DNA of 64,000 nt from Merluccius polli (GCA_030340625.1 JAOPHQ010003982.1:246001-310000); one strand, 5' to 3'. Positions 1 through 12,216 are shown, counted from the first letter of the stretch. Numbers and translations: made by a program. Notes: generated from the sequence alone by a model not told the origin.

Positions 1-33
1 CCAGACCGGTATTGTCCTTTAAGGATACTACCC

Positions 34-46
34 CCACCTTGTGGAC
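34..46 (-). promoter_or_regulatory. CTCF-like core upstream of OlfC-1
   Basis: Plus-strand CCACCTTGTGGAC, read on the minus strand as GTCCACAAGGTGG, is one mismatch from the CTCF core CCASYAGRKGG. It lies about 390 bases before the OlfC-1 start, in a TACTACC...GTGGACAT context that recurs upstream of OlfC-9 and OlfC-11. Binding is inferred from motif and position only. Confidence 0.35.
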
Positions 47-342
47 ATAATACACTGTATACCCAGAATGAGCAATTTAGACTGCAGCCATGGCTGATTT
101 TAGTGTATGTTGTGACATTTTCTACATTCGCATTTCACGGCCCTAGACTAACAAGTTGGTTGCCATTGGGGAGGTCTGAAAATACGATAAACATTAATTT
201 GAATGCCAATAATGATGATACGTGTTTAAGAGGCTGACCATTATGTAGCCTACAGTCCATTTAATAATTTACTATGACCATTAATGCATTGCTAATATGT
301 CATCTACAATGGAATTTGAGTTCAAATGATGACCTAAGTTGA

Positions 343-372
343 CAAAGGGGTGGACCTTGTGCCTTCTATAAA
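343..372 (+). promoter_or_regulatory. OlfC-1 core promoter
   Basis: TATAAA at 367-372 stands about 60 bases before the start codon. CAAAGGGG at 343-350 lies 24 bases upstream of it. The same pair, CAAAGGGG then a TATA box 19-24 bases later, precedes OlfC-9 and OlfC-11, which supports a shared promoter for the plus subfamily. Confidence 0.55.
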
Positions 373-427
373 GTTACATTGGATGGCACAGGGCACTGAC
401 TGAATAGGCAATAGGGAGAGTGACGAG

Positions 428-3400
428 ATGAGGGCCTTGCTAGTCAGATACATTGTATGTATATGCTTAATGATATTGCTCTCTCTATCATTCTATCCTG
501 TCTCGTCCTTTCTTTCTACCTTTTGTCATTTACAGGAACCGTTCAGTCTTAATGGCATGTATAAACAGGGAGACATAGTGCTGGGGGGTCTGTTTGAGAC
601 CCACTATGTCTCTATCTTCCCAAAGTCCTTCTTCACATCCAAACCAAAGCAGCCCATCTGCCAGGGGTGAGACCAAGTACATATTGATCTGTTCAAATGA
701 TTGTAATTATGATGGGTTGCTATGATTATGATTTTTAATATGACTTTGATTGCAATTATTATGCTTTTAGCTGTGATGTATTATTATGATTAGGATTACT
801 GTAATTATTATGATTAATTTTATTCGATTATGAGTATTGTGATTGTTTTTTTATGGTTTTGAGTATGATTGTGGTTATATTATGGTTATTATTTGGTCAG
901 TTATTTCCCATTGTGCTTTATGTTTCCTCCTGTAAAGCTGGTTGATATATGCCTCTATAGGCAGCTTTATTGTTAGGCCAGTAATTATGACTGTGATACT
1001 TATTGTCACCTCATAGTATTATTATGTGATACGTATTATATACTCAGTACTATTGACAATGTTGGTGGTAGTTTTGACACTCTAGGGTTCAGGCACTCGC
1101 AGACCATGCTGTTTGCAATAGATGAGATCAACAGGAGTGACAGTCTTCTGCCTAACGTGACGCTGGGATACAGACTCCATGATAACTGTGCCTCACTCGG
1201 TGTGGCCTTCCGAGCTGCCTTCTCATTGGCCAGTGGTAAAGAGGAGAGGTTTGACCAGGCCTTAAGCTGTAGTGGAACACCTGTGGTAGGAATTGTGGGT
1301 GACTCTATCTCCACTAACACGATTGCCATCTCCAGTGTCTTAGGTTTGTACAAAATGCCCATGGTAAGTTTTCACCAATCTCCCAATCACATTACTTTTT
1401 TTGCATTCAATAATAATATTAATATATATTTATTTGTTTTATTTGTGGAGGGCACACATTATGTATGCTCTGTATGTTTTGGCAGGTGAGTTACTTTGCC
1501 ACATGTTCCTGTCTAAGCGACAGACAACAATTCCCATCTTTTTTCAGAACTATCCCAAGCGATGCATTTCAGGTAAACCTAAAGACAGAGAGCTTTATGT
1601 CAGTATCATTTAATGAATGATGCTATTACATAACATTCACATAATTAATTATGTGAATGTTATAGCATCATTCATTAAATGAGTTGGGATACTGATTGAA
1701 GATGCTGCATATGTAGGTCTCAATATTGAGACCTACATATGCAGCATCTTCAATGTTTACTTTAACCCAACCAGGTGCGAGCTATGATCCAGATTCTGAG
1801 GCGGTTTGGCTGGACCTGGGTTGGAATGCTGATCAGTGATGACGACTATGGACTCCATGCCGCTCGATCTTTCCAGTCAGACCTGGCCCAGTCTGGTGGA
1901 GGATGTCTGGCTTATCTAGAGGTTCTGCCGTGGGGAAACGACCCCAGTGAACTTCAAAGGATCGTTGGCATCATGAAGAAGTCCACATCCCGCGTGGTCA
2001 TTGTTTTCGCACACGAGAATCACATGTTTAACCTCATGGAAGAGGTAAGAGATGCAATTACTTCTTAAAGGAAAAACGTACCTTACATTGCTCTACCAAC
2101 TACAACCATAAAATATTTAATGCTAATGTACTCTGAAATGATTATAATCATCAGCAAATTAGATACGAATGAGTAAAACTTGGCATGGTGCCATAACCAC
2201 ACATTGCAATTTATGAACAAATGTTCCAACAGGAACTGCAGATGATATTAAACTTTTGATGATATCAAATGATCAAAAATAAATGAAATTATAATGAGTT
2301 AATACGGTGAATAGCAATATTAACACAACAAAATGAAGTGATGACACAATACAGTACACACAGCTAATAAGCCAAGAAGAGCTATAGGTAACACTAATGT
2401 TTGGATCAATGTTTTACTCATTCCAATCCACAGGTGGTAAAGCAGAATGTTACAGGCCTACAGTGGATGGCCAGTGAAGCCTGGACCTCGACCACTGTGC
2501 TCCACACTCCCAGCTACATGCCTTTTCTTGCAGGCACTCTGGGCATTGCCATCCGCCGGGGGGAGATACCAGGACTCAGGGACTTCCTACTGACAATACG
2601 TCCTGACAATGAAACACTCAGCAGCCAGGACAATAACTTAGTAAAAACTTAACTTACTTAACAAATAGTGTAAAGAAACATGTTATACTATAATATATCA
2701 AAATAGTATACAAAAAATGTTATATGTAATTTTAATTTGAGCCTAGGTTGCTTATTTTATCATATAGATTTATTTATGATAAACACTATATGGTGTATGT
2801 TACCCTGACCTATTCAGTTATTTTATCTAATTAACAGGTAAATCAGTATATTTTAATGTTCAGCAATGATTAGCACTCTCATGACTAAACATGTTTCCTA
2901 GGTGCAGCAGTTTTGGGAAGAGACATTCCGGTGTAGATTTGCGCCTGCACCGCCCAAGTGGACCGATGAAGGGGGAAGAGTGTGCACAGGTCAGGAGAAC
3001 CTGGAAACAGCAGAGACGGTGTTCCTCGATGTGTCGGACCTCCGGCCAGAGTATAATGTGTACAAGGCTGTATATTCCCTGGCACATGCCCTCCATGACA
3101 TGCTGAAGTGTGTCCCAGGGAGGGGACCTTTCATTGGGCAAACCTGTGCCGGTTTAAAGAGAGTAGAGCCATGGCAGGTTTGGTCTTATTTTGTGTCTCT
3201 ATGTAACCTTTATAGATTTCCAAAGTTCAAAATAATTGTTGGATTCTTATTATTATTTTTATTATTATTAATAATCATCACAATAATCATAACAATAATA
3301 ACAACAACAATGATCTAGTAACTGAATAATAATCTAGTAACTGAATAGTTTTTGTTCAATTCCAACCTGGGTCCAAAAGGTTTTATTTGTAACTTTATAT

Positions 3401-4902
3401 ATTTATTTTTCTCACCCGAAATGTCTAGCTTGTTTATTACTTGGATAGGATCAACTTTACCACACCTTTTGGTGATCAAGTGTCATTTGATGAGAATGGT
3501 GACACTTTTCCGATCTATGACATAATGAACTGGTGGTGGCTCCCGGACGGAAGCACAGTGGTTCAGAATGTGGGAGTTGTCAAGGAGACCCCTGCCAAAG
3601 GTGGAGAAACTACACTCAAGGAAGATATCATATTCTGGAATTTTGTGCCCCAAAAGGTCTGGTCTGTCAAGCTAGCTATTGTTTATGTAACAACTGTTAA
3701 GCAAGTCAAGTTAAGAGCTTTTCCCATGTTTGTAAAAGTTTATATTTTATCTGCAGCCACCTCGATCAGTGTGTAGTGAGAGCTGTCCCCCAGGCACCCG
3801 CATGGCCAGAATGAAGAGTCAACCTGACTGCTGCTTCGACTGCATCCCTTGTTCAGAAGGGGAAATTAGCAATATGACAGGTTGGTGTACTGTCTAACCT
3901 TTATTCATGTCATTGATCCTATGGGAAAAATTAACCTTTCTGTAGTATACATTTATACCAGTATACCTTTGAACCCTATTTTTCATAGACTCGACAGAGT
4001 GCCAGAGTTGTCCAGAAGACTTCTGGTCCAGCCCGCAGCGTGACATTTGTGTGCCAAAAACTATAGAGTTTCTCTCATACAATGAGCCCTTGGGTATATC
4101 CTTAACAACTGCCTCATTGATAGGTACACTCATCTGTGCAATTGTGCTAGGAATATTCACACATCACCGTACCACGCCAGTGGTTAGGGCCAACAACTCG
4201 GAGCTTAGCTTCCTCATTCTGCTGTCACTCAAACTATGCTTCTTGTGCTCCTTGCTTTTCATTGGTCATCCAAGGCTGTGGACTTGTCAGTTGAGGCATG
4301 CAGCATTTGGGATCAGCTTTGTTCTATGTGTCTCATGTATCCTGGTGAAGACCATGGTAGTGCTGGCGGTATTCAAGACCTCCAAACCAGGTGGTGGTAG
4401 TAGTCTGAAGTGGTTTGGGGCAATTCAACAGAGAGGGACTGTTGTATTTCTGACTTTAATCCAAGCAGTGATATGCACAACCTGGCTTGTGTCTTCCTCA
4501 CCTGCTCCTCATAAAAACACACAGTACTACAATGACAAGATAATAGTTGAGTGTGTAGTGGGTTCCACAGTTGGATTTGGAGTCTTACTTGGCTATATTG
4601 GCTTACTGGCTATTCTCAGCTTCTTGCTTGCTTTCTTGGCACGGAATCTACCAGATAATTTCAATGAGGCAAAGTTTATCACCTTCAGCATGCTGGTCTT
4701 CTGTGCCGTTTGGATAGCCTTCATCCCAGCTTATATCAACTCCCCTGGTAAATATGCAGATGCTGTCGAGGTATTTGCCATTCTAGCTTCTAGTTTTGGG
4801 CTGTTAGGGGCCCTATTTGGACCAAAGTGTTATATCATTCTGCTTAAACCTGAGAGAAACACTAAGAAGGCTATAATGGGACGAGGTGTCCCAAAATCAT
4901 AG
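428..4902 (+). CDS. OlfC-1, V2R-like olfactory class C GPCR (plus subfamily)
   Basis: A nine-exon gene encoding 878 residues with every junction in frame: 428-666, 1072-1363, 1486-1572, 1775-2044, 2434-2640, 2902-3177, 3429-3656, 3757-3880 and 3989-4902. Exon 1 carries a hydrophobic signal peptide. Exons 2-7 (to about residue 533) form the Venus-flytrap ligand domain, including the family motif FFRTIPSD and a DDDYG segment at the place where the calcium-sensing receptor has its ligand-contacting tyrosine. The 124-base exon 8 and the start of exon 9 hold the cysteine-rich linker (CSESCPPGTR, CCFDCIPC). Exon 9 holds seven membrane helices with the V2R hallmarks LPDNFNEAK and SPGKYADAVE. Classical V2R genes have six exons; here the third is divided into four (exons 3-6). 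A TATA box lies 61 bases upstream. The family acts at the surface of olfactory neurons as amino-acid receptors; the ligand is unknown. Confidence 0.93.
1601..1694. repeat. Long imperfect hairpin in OlfC-1 intron 3
   Basis: Bases 1608-1680 form an inverted repeat with arms of about 34 bases, the left arm carrying one five-base bulge. Outer pairs CAGTATC (1601-1607) and GATACTG (1688-1694) extend it. The matching introns of OlfC-9 and OlfC-11 are about 130 bases long and lack it, so it was probably inserted after the genes duplicated. Confidence 0.85.
1696..1753. repeat. Perfect 58-base palindrome in OlfC-1 intron 3
   Basis: Two 29-base arms meet with no loop; the centre reads CTCAATATTGAG. 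It begins two bases after the preceding hairpin and ends 21 bases before exon 4, so it may affect branch-point or acceptor use. It is absent from the paralogous introns. Confidence 0.9.
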
Positions 4903-5604
4903 AAACAGTGCAGTGATTTAGTTCAAATTTGTTTTGAATCAATTGATTTTGTGAGACTACATTACCTCCATTCTATGATCATTTCATTTTTAAAAATGTG
5001 TTAGATTTGTGATGCTCAGCTTGACCAACACATCTGTCAAATAAAAACAATATTATGCTCAAAATTGTCACTTACACTACTTCTTATAGGTTTACACCTG
5101 TAGTAGGCCATGCTGTAATGTACTGGTAGAAGGTGTCTCTTCTTAGCCTTAGTTACACCTGTTGCATATCTGGGAGTGTTCCGCTTGCCTATGACTGAAG
5201 TTAATTGTTGGATGGAAATTTGGTACTTTGGTACTAATTTGTATTGTATTTTTATCTAGCAGTACACCTGTTGTATAATAATAATAATAATAATAATAAT
5301 ACACAAATCTGAATCTAGGTTACTTAGTAATATTATTTATTCATTCATTGTTGCATTCACTTATATTCAATAAAACTAATAACATCTGCTATCATAGATT
5401 TGGCAAGAGGCCGAATTACTTTATATAAAATACAAAAAAACAACCATGGCTGACTCAAATATAGTGTTATTTATGGACTTTAATCATAAATACAATAACA
5501 ATAATGACTTAATATATATATATATATAGCGATTGTTCACCAGCTATGACCGTTATTAAATCAAAATGTATTGCGCATTATTTTCTATATATATATATAT
5601 ATAT
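4903..5604. other. 3' flank of OlfC-1 and distal 3' flank of OlfC-2
   Basis: No gene seen. It contains the OlfC-1 poly(A) signal, a short (ATA)n tract near 5278-5300 and a (TA)n tract near 5512-5527. The stretch near 5443-5480 (CAACCATGGCTGACTC) resembles sequence downstream of the minus genes OlfC-4, OlfC-7 and OlfC-10 (near 21946, 40687 and 55941). It therefore looks like the original 3' flank of OlfC-2, pushed away by later insertions. Confidence 0.5.
5040..5045 (+). terminator. Poly(A) signal of OlfC-1
   Basis: AATAAA lies 138 bases after the stop codon. The context ACATCTGTCAA immediately before it closely matches that of the OlfC-9 signal at 55025. Confidence 0.65.
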
Positions 5605-5817
5605 CAAAGTGCTCTACATAATGAATGGGGAAGATAACACTCCTCAGGAATGAAACTACCCAATTAGTGACCAAGGTGGCCACTGGTATCTCATCCGAAA
5701 GACTCTTACACAGGAAAGGAGGCCCCAGTCTCTGTCCTCTGGGCGTTGGGGATATTACATAGCCAAAGGGATCAGCACCCCCTACTGTACTGCTAGCAGT
5801 TCCACCAGCACCATCTG
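5605..5817 (-). mobile_element. SINE-like fragment, tail side
   Basis: A repeat-like block with the motif CTTTCGGATGAGATACCAGT on the minus strand. It continues after an inserted transposon into 6685-6727, where the minus strand reads GGATGGGAGACCAG, close to the internal promoter box of 5S rRNA (GGATGGGAGACC). Together the two parts look like one minus-strand 5S-headed SINE split by a Harbinger-like element. Confidence 0.45.
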
Positions 5818-6684
5818 GGGCCTCATTTATAAACCTCTGCGTGAAACCCTCCGTAGAACATTGCGTACGCCCAAACCTCAGAATGTGCGTACGCACAAAA
5901 ACATTCCGATTTATAAAACCTTGCTGCGCACACCTGTACGCACTCTTCTAGTTATAAATACCAACGTGCGTCTAATTTGGCGTGCGTGCACGAGCGCTCT
6001 GCTCCTCCCAAGTCCATCCCTTAATAGTCCTTAAAAGGTCAATGCTAATTAATCACTTAATATTTATAAGTAGGAAGGAGCCTTTTCTGACCAATCATTA
6101 GACGTAAAAATGGCACCTTTTAAAAAGAAAGCGCGGTTTTCGGATTCGGAGATCAAAGTGCTTCTAAATGAAGTAGACCAACGCACGTCTATTTTGTGGC
6201 TTATTTATCAAGCTCATTATTTAAATGTTTAAGTGATACAGTTGGTCTGGCCGAGGATTGTGATTTGAAAGGGCTGTAGTGTGTTGAACATAATTTTGCT
6301 TTAATTCATATTTCATAATGGGTGCTTTTCATAAAATAAATATATAAATTAATAAATAACTCATATGTGGTGCGTAATGTGCGTTGGGTCCGCAATGAGC
6401 TCCGGGGGTTACAGCGTCTTCTTCTTCTTTCGGCGTTATTGGCGGTTTGCAAACACATATAGTGCATTACCGCCACCTTCTTCCTGTGGTCGTCTCCGGA
6501 GTTCACTGTTTGAGAAACTTTGCGGGAGCTCTACTTCAGGGTGAAAGGATGCGTAGAGCTGCGCACTCTTTTCCGCAAGGTTTTTTTCTATAAATCACGA
6601 CGTTGGCGGTGAAAGATGCGTACGCACATTTCATCCCTGTTTCCGCAACATTTTCGTGCGCAGAGACCTTTATAAATGAGGCCC
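5818..6684. mobile_element. Harbinger-like DNA transposon inside a SINE
   Basis: Terminal inverted repeats GGGCCTCATTTATAAA bound an 867-base element. The three bases CTG occur on both sides (5815-5817 and 6685-6687) as a target-site duplication, and three bases is the PIF/Harbinger length. The interior carries a remnant Myb-like reading frame, as autonomous Harbinger elements do. No transposase was seen, so the copy is non-autonomous. Confidence 0.65.
6110..6232 (+). pseudogene. Remnant of Harbinger Myb/SANT-like protein
   Basis: A 40-residue open frame starts MAPFKKKARFSDSEIKVLL. The basic stretch followed by FSDSEIKVLLNEV resembles the N-terminus of the Myb/SANT-like DNA-binding protein that Harbinger elements encode beside their transposase. 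It ends soon after, so only the first helix region remains. The assignment rests on motif recognition. Confidence 0.45.
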
Positions 6685-6727
6685 CTGGTCTCCCATCCAA
6701 GGATGGACCAGCTTCCTGAAAACACAG
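6685..6727 (-). mobile_element. SINE-like fragment, head side (5S-like)
   Basis: Minus-strand GCTGGTCCATCCTTGGATGG followed by GAGACCAG resembles the 3' half of 5S rRNA including the box C region. It joins the 5605-5817 fragment once the inserted element is removed. Confidence 0.4.
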
Positions 6728-7444
6728 TAGGGGAGAGTGAGGTAAAGTGAGACACTGGGTAATGTGAGACACGCCCTGTATCTAGGCAACAGAACACATT
6801 TGTGCCCATGTGACCATTTTGTTTTCAAGCTCCTCCCATTTCCCCTTGCCCATAAAGGAGAGAAGCTCATTTTGCTGATGTAAGCATGTTTTTTTCCAAA
6901 AAACATTTTTTTTGCATGTAAAAGTACATTTTCTTGCTGTCAACTTAATCAGCTGTTGTGCCAAAGCAAATTGATTCAGGTAGAAAAACTTATATCATAC
7001 CTGTTGATGAACTACCAACATATAACATCATGTCATGATGTTAGCTGAAGGTTAGCCTGAATTGCTAAGAAAGGTCATTTTTTCTAAAAAGGTGGAGGTG
7101 GGGTAAAGTGAGACAAATGCTGTGGGGTAAAGTGATACAGTGTCTCACTTTACCCAGTGTCTCACTTTTTAGTTTTAAACATATTTTTAATGTAATTAAT
7201 AATTACAGTAGGCCTAAGGAAGCTGCCTCAACCCAAGACGCGTGGAGGGACCACACGTAGAGAGCAGCTCTTCGTCTTCCCCTGCAGTCTTCAGGGCTGG
7301 AATATAGAGTAGTTGTAGACGCCTAATTGTAGAGAATGACTGATGCTCTAATTGTGGGTCGAGTCCCAGGCTGTTCTAGCTGGCTGTAAGGGTCCTGTGT
7401 TCTGACCCCCAGACTGTGTTCTGTTTGCTGAAATTGTTTTTATT

Positions 7445-7491
<47 letters not shown>

Positions 7492-8023
7492 TTAAATGTG
7501 TGTGTGTGTGGGCTGTGTTCAATTGTACATAGGCTACTGGCATTTTTATATTAAGGCTTTTATATACAGTACATATACAAAATGAATATTTTGTAGTGTA
7601 TGAGTTCAACACTACAAGGTGAAAAAATGTGCTTAATTGACCAATCCCCATGATTCTGTTACTTGTCCAACATTTGTTCTGGAATGTGAGGTTGTCAAGC
7701 TAGTTGTCAGGATTCTAACTGTTGAAACATATGTTGTTATGGTAGTTTCAGAGTGGAAAAAGTAAGTGGATCAGTTTACCCCATTGACTTTTCTGGTCTG
7801 TCTCACTTTACCCCTAAACTGGGGTAAAGTGAGACACAAGACCACTTTTTTTAAAAACATCATATTTTCACTGCCCTTCATCCTGAATACATTCTAATAA
7901 TTTCCATTGCAAGAAAACATCCTGAATTAATGGGAAATGTGTAAATTTAACTGATATATCATTTCAGCTCGCTTGGAGGGGAACAAATGTAAAAAGTGTC
8001 TCACTTTACCCCACTCTCCCCTA
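6728..8023. mobile_element. TA-flanked MITE-like element
   Basis: The ends read TAGGGGAGAGTGAGGTAAAG on the left and, inverted, TAGGGGAGAGTGGGGTAAAG on the right, bounding about 1.3 kb with TA at each edge. The terminal motif GGGGTAAAGTGAGAC recurs internally in both orientations near 7091-7168 and 7798-7835. No transposase frame was recognised. An (ATT)n microsatellite lies inside. Confidence 0.65.
7448..7490. repeat. (ATT)n microsatellite
   Basis: About 14 uninterrupted ATT units inside the 6728-8023 element. Confidence 0.9.
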
Positions 8024-8185
8024 GTGCTAGGCAGAAAGCCATGTTATTATTACATCATACTAAAATACAAATGTAAGTAAATAGTTAGTACAGAAGATTA
8101 GTCTTTTCAATTCCAGTGCCACAAATATCTACACTAAATATATACTATGTATGATAATTAAGGTTATGTTGATTTTTCTAAACTG

Positions 8186-11100
8186 TTATTTTTTACCCAT
8201 TAAATGTTTCTTGGTGTTTTTCTCTGGTCTAAACAAAATGATAAAACATTTGGGAAAGAATATACAGAAAATCAATCCAAAACTAGAGGCCAATATGGCA
8301 AAAATCTCCACAGCTACAGTAAACTTCCCAGGAGAACTGATATAAGCTGGGATAAAAGTGATCCAAACAGCACAGAATATTAGCATACTAAATGTGATTA
8401 GCTTAGCTTCATTAAAATTGTCAGGTAGTTTTCGGGCTAGAACAGCCAACACAAAACAAAATACAGCAAGGAGCCCGATGTACCCAAGCACAGCCCAGAA
8501 ACCTATCGCTGACCCTAATGCACATTCTAGAATGATTTTCTCATTGTAGGTGGTCAGGTTTTTAATTGAGAAAGGGGGCTTCAGAACCAACCAAATAGTG
8601 CATATCAAAACTTGAACAAATGTAAAAGATACTACAGTCATTCTCTGCTGTGTAGGCCCAAACCATTTTGCAACATTGCTACCTGGTAGTGTAGCTTTAA
8701 ATGCCATCAACACCACTAATGTTTTGCCCAGAACACATGAGATACAGAGGACAAAGGTGATCCCAAAAGCTGTGTGGCGAAGCATACAGGACCAATCTGA
8801 GGGATGGCCAATAAAGGTCAGAGAACACAGGAAACACAGAGTCAAGGAGAAGAGCAGCAGGAAGCTCAGCTCAGAGTTGTTAGCTCTAACTATTGGGGTA
8901 CATCTGTGCTGGAAGAACACTATGGCTGTAACAATGGTTAAACAGGCTCCTGCTATTGAGAATGTGGCCAAAATAATTCCCAAGACCTCATGAAATGAAA
9001 GAAACTCAACAAGCTTAGGAAGACACAAGTTCTTCTCTGCATTGGGCCAGAACTCTTTGGGACAAGGGAAACAGTCAGCTGAATCTGGGGAAAAATATAT
9101 AATTAGGACAGTTTTTATGTTATTCATCATTTCATTCAGAATTAGGATTATTAACATTGGTTGTACCCGAAGTATTGCTTATCTCTCCTTCAGCACATGG
9201 TACACAGTCATAGCAGCAAATTGGTTTTCCCTTCTGGAGTACTTTACGTGTTCCAGGTGGACAGCTGTCACTGCATACGGACACAGGCACCTGGTGCACA
9301 AATAAACATTCAGCTATACATAGTTGTAAAGCAGTTGTATGTAAGAAACAAATAATATGTTTTCCTCCATGCCTGTATGCCACCATCTGCCCAACTGATT
9401 TTCTTTCTTATATTGAACTTTTGGCCAGGAGGAAGAGACTCATCGTAGAGTCCTACTGTTACAAACTCCTGACCACCATTCGGATTTTTCTGCCAGTTAA
9501 TCAGCTCATAAAAGGCCACAGGATCACCATTGGCATCAAATGAGACGTGGTAACCATTACGAGAGAAATTCACCCTTTTCAACTGATCATGGACCTGTAT
9601 AGAAAAAAGAAAAAAGAGTGAAAACAAAACAATTGTATGATTAAGATATTGACTGTAAATAAAAATTGCATTTTGAAATGTACTTTCTTCAAAGGTTTGC
9701 TTTATTAATAAGAATACTTGTTAATAACCTGCAATGGCTGTATTTTCATGAATTGGTCACAATGTATTGTGGAGTTTATCTTCTTACACACCAAATTGTG
9801 TATGGCATGTGCTATTGCATAAACGGCTTTGTACACCATGTTTGTGATTCTGAGCTGAGAGGTGTCAGTGTAAGGGTTTTGGAGCTTCTGTATATCTTCA
9901 GTTCCATCACAAACTCTGTCTGATGAGCCAGCTTCTGCAAACAGAGAAACAGGAGTATATGTTGTGACAATAACAAAAAAAAAAAAAAAATGAGTATAAT
10001 AATATAAAACAAGTATTTCAATAGCCATTAAATGTAATAATCTCATAATCTCTAATCTCAAAATATGATTATCATATTTTTTCTAATGATTATTATGATT
10101 ATATGATTCTGATTTATGATTATAATAATGAATAATACTAGTGAAAAATAATGAATATTTTAAATAATAATAACGTCGAGTGTGTGTGGTTGATAGCTGG
10201 TTTAAGCAGCCACACCTTGCCCGAGTCAGACTGATGAGACTCTGGGGCTGGTTGAGGCAGCACACCTGTGGTGCATTGGAGACTCCAATGCACCACACTT
10301 GTGTACTCCAATTTGGAGTACACAAGGAACACAGGATGAATCAGCTATCACCACACATACTCGAGATAGAGAGAGAGCAGCCAGGTGTGGCTGCTTAAAC
10401 CAGCAATCAACCACACACTTTCATGATGTTCAATTTCATGAACTATTTCCAAGATTTCTCACGTTTTTCTAGCAGACAGTTGAATGCGCCCTCCCAGAAC
10501 TCAGAAAGCACGTGGGAAGCAGCCACTTTAGCAGGGGAAAGATCCATAACATATTCTCTAAAACCTGGTATGATAGATTTCGGAATAGCAAATCCAATGG
10601 TTCCTGCACATAAGCGAAATCTCAGAACATCCGGATCGGTTACCCAGGCCTCGCTGCCAATCCATTGGCGAGGAGGAGAGGGATGTCGGGTCAGCTCCTC
10701 CAGGACAACCCGCAAGTCTCCTGGGGCTGTAAATGCAACGACAACCATGGCTGTGGACCTGTAGAGATTTTAATATTTCAATTAGGCCTATATTACATTG
10801 TATTGTATTATAATTTGAATTATATTACTATTATTGTTTTGAGTATAATAATATAAAACAAGTGACAATCAGAATAATGAATGTATGAACCTGCGAATCA
10901 CTTCAGCCACCTGTCGAATCTTGCTCTGTGGATCATTTCTATTGAATGATTCAGAGTATTCCACACATATACCCTCTTTCTGCGCTGCTCGTAGAAAGGA
11001 GGCCATACCATTGTTACCATAGTCTGAGTTAGACCGGACAGCACCAATCCAAGTCCAACCAAAATGTTTCACAAGTTTGGCAAGAGCATCAGCCTGGAAC

Positions 11101-12059
11101 TGGTCACTCGGGATGGTTCTAAAAAATGTTGGGTATTGCGTCTTGTCAGACAAACATGCGCAGGTAGCGAAGTGACTGACCTAAGGGAAAAATTCAACAT
11201 TACGATGCATTTTTACAACATAGAGGCACTAAAATAGTTCTGAAGAATCAAAAAAATACTTGTGGAATGTCAAAGGGCCCGATGATTCGTGATATGCTGA
11301 TGGATTGCGTGGATCCAGAATCACCAATAATAGCCAACACCCTTCCCGAATGCAAACAAACTGTACTGTTGTTATACAACGACTGAGGGTCATTTGTAAA
11401 CTGGAACGCCACCTGCACAGCCATGGGCGCTGAGGAGCATGAATCATGGATTTTATAACCAAGCGCAACTCCCGGCAGAAGGTCTGAGCTGTTGTTAATC
11501 TCGTCGATGGCAAAGGTCATTGCGCGAGCGAAGCGCAGTTCGCGGGTGTCCATGCTGCAAACAGATATGCAAATGTGTTTATTACAACTTACCAACAAAC
11601 ACAATGTAAGAAAATAAAACATATCAAAGATACACATAAAATATACTTGCATTAGGGTATATATATATAATTGGCTTTCAAAGTTATAAAATACAATTCA
11701 ATTATACAGCAACCCAGAGAACATTTTTTTCTCTGACTAACTCACCTCCCTGTGCATTTTAGAGGCTCTGGAAGGCTGGTGTAGTTTTTCTTCACTGTTT
11801 TCATGTAGTAATGCATGGGGAAAACACCCCCAACAATGTAATCCCCATTCTGTGTAAATGCAGGTCGCAGAGGGGAACCCCGAAGCCTACAATCAACAGA
11901 ATCAGTGTCATTCTCTGCATTAGATGAAGCCTCTATTGTCATTATTAAACCAACCACAGAATGTTGCAAAGAAAGAGCAAAACATAGCACAAATAAACCC
12001 AAAGTCAAGGTCGGTTTAAGAAAAACACCAACCAAACCACCCATCCTTAAAATGAGCAT
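8186..12059 (-). CDS. OlfC-2, V2R-like class C GPCR (minus subfamily, a type)
   Basis: Eight exons, about 881 residues: 12059-11746, 11554-11260, 11180-10891, 10758-10463, 9934-9729, 9594-9373, 9290-9167 and 9084-8186. All phases match. The signal peptide precedes the flytrap domain, which includes VSHFATCACLSD and FFRTIPSD. The linker exon (124 bases) has CSDSCPPGTR, and the last exon carries seven helices ending PEKNTKKHLMGKK. Classical exon 3 is split into three. The donor after 9373 is GC rather than GT. The frame stays open to an ATG at 12071, but that ATG lies at or above the start site predicted from the TATA box. I chose the ATG at 12059, which aligns with the start of the b genes; 12044 is also possible. 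The native 3' flank seems displaced by transposons, so the poly(A) site is unclear. Confidence 0.92.
10183..10417. mobile_element. Foldback MITE in OlfC-2 intron
   Basis: The left end TGTGTGGTTGATAGCTGGTT is repeated inverted at the right end with few differences, giving a 235-base foldback unit in the intron between exons 4 and 5. A relative lacking the left terminus sits in the same intron of OlfC-7 (42781-42956), so the insertion predates that duplication. Confidence 0.6.
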
Positions 12060-12088
12060 GTATGTGCTCACTAGGTGTTACAACTAGG

Positions 12089-12135
12089 CTATATAAATTA
12101 TCATATAGACACTGCCCTCTTTTTGCAGTACGTCA
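12089..12135 (-). promoter_or_regulatory. OlfC-2 core promoter: TGACGTA box and TATA
   Basis: On the minus strand TGACGTA (12135-12129) precedes TATATAG (12095-12089). The 34-base offset from TACGTCA to the TATA start is identical in OlfC-3, -4, -6 and -7. The TATA position puts transcription start near 12065, which argues against the ATG at 12071. Confidence 0.6.
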
Positions 12136-12216
12136 GTTTCTGGCCACAAGAGAATTCCCAACTGCCGTCTATAGATTTGAATGTATGACATTTTAATCAT
12201 TCACTTTGTTTTTTAT

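Noticed and set aside
6728..8023. Possible retroviral or LTR origin for the TAGGGGAGAGTG element
   Set aside because: Termini are inverted rather than direct repeats, flanked by TA, and no polymerase or integrase motifs were seen.
9721..9935. Possible independent short gene in the exon 5 region of OlfC-2
   Set aside because: Splice sites and phase place it as exon 5 of the receptor in all paralogs.
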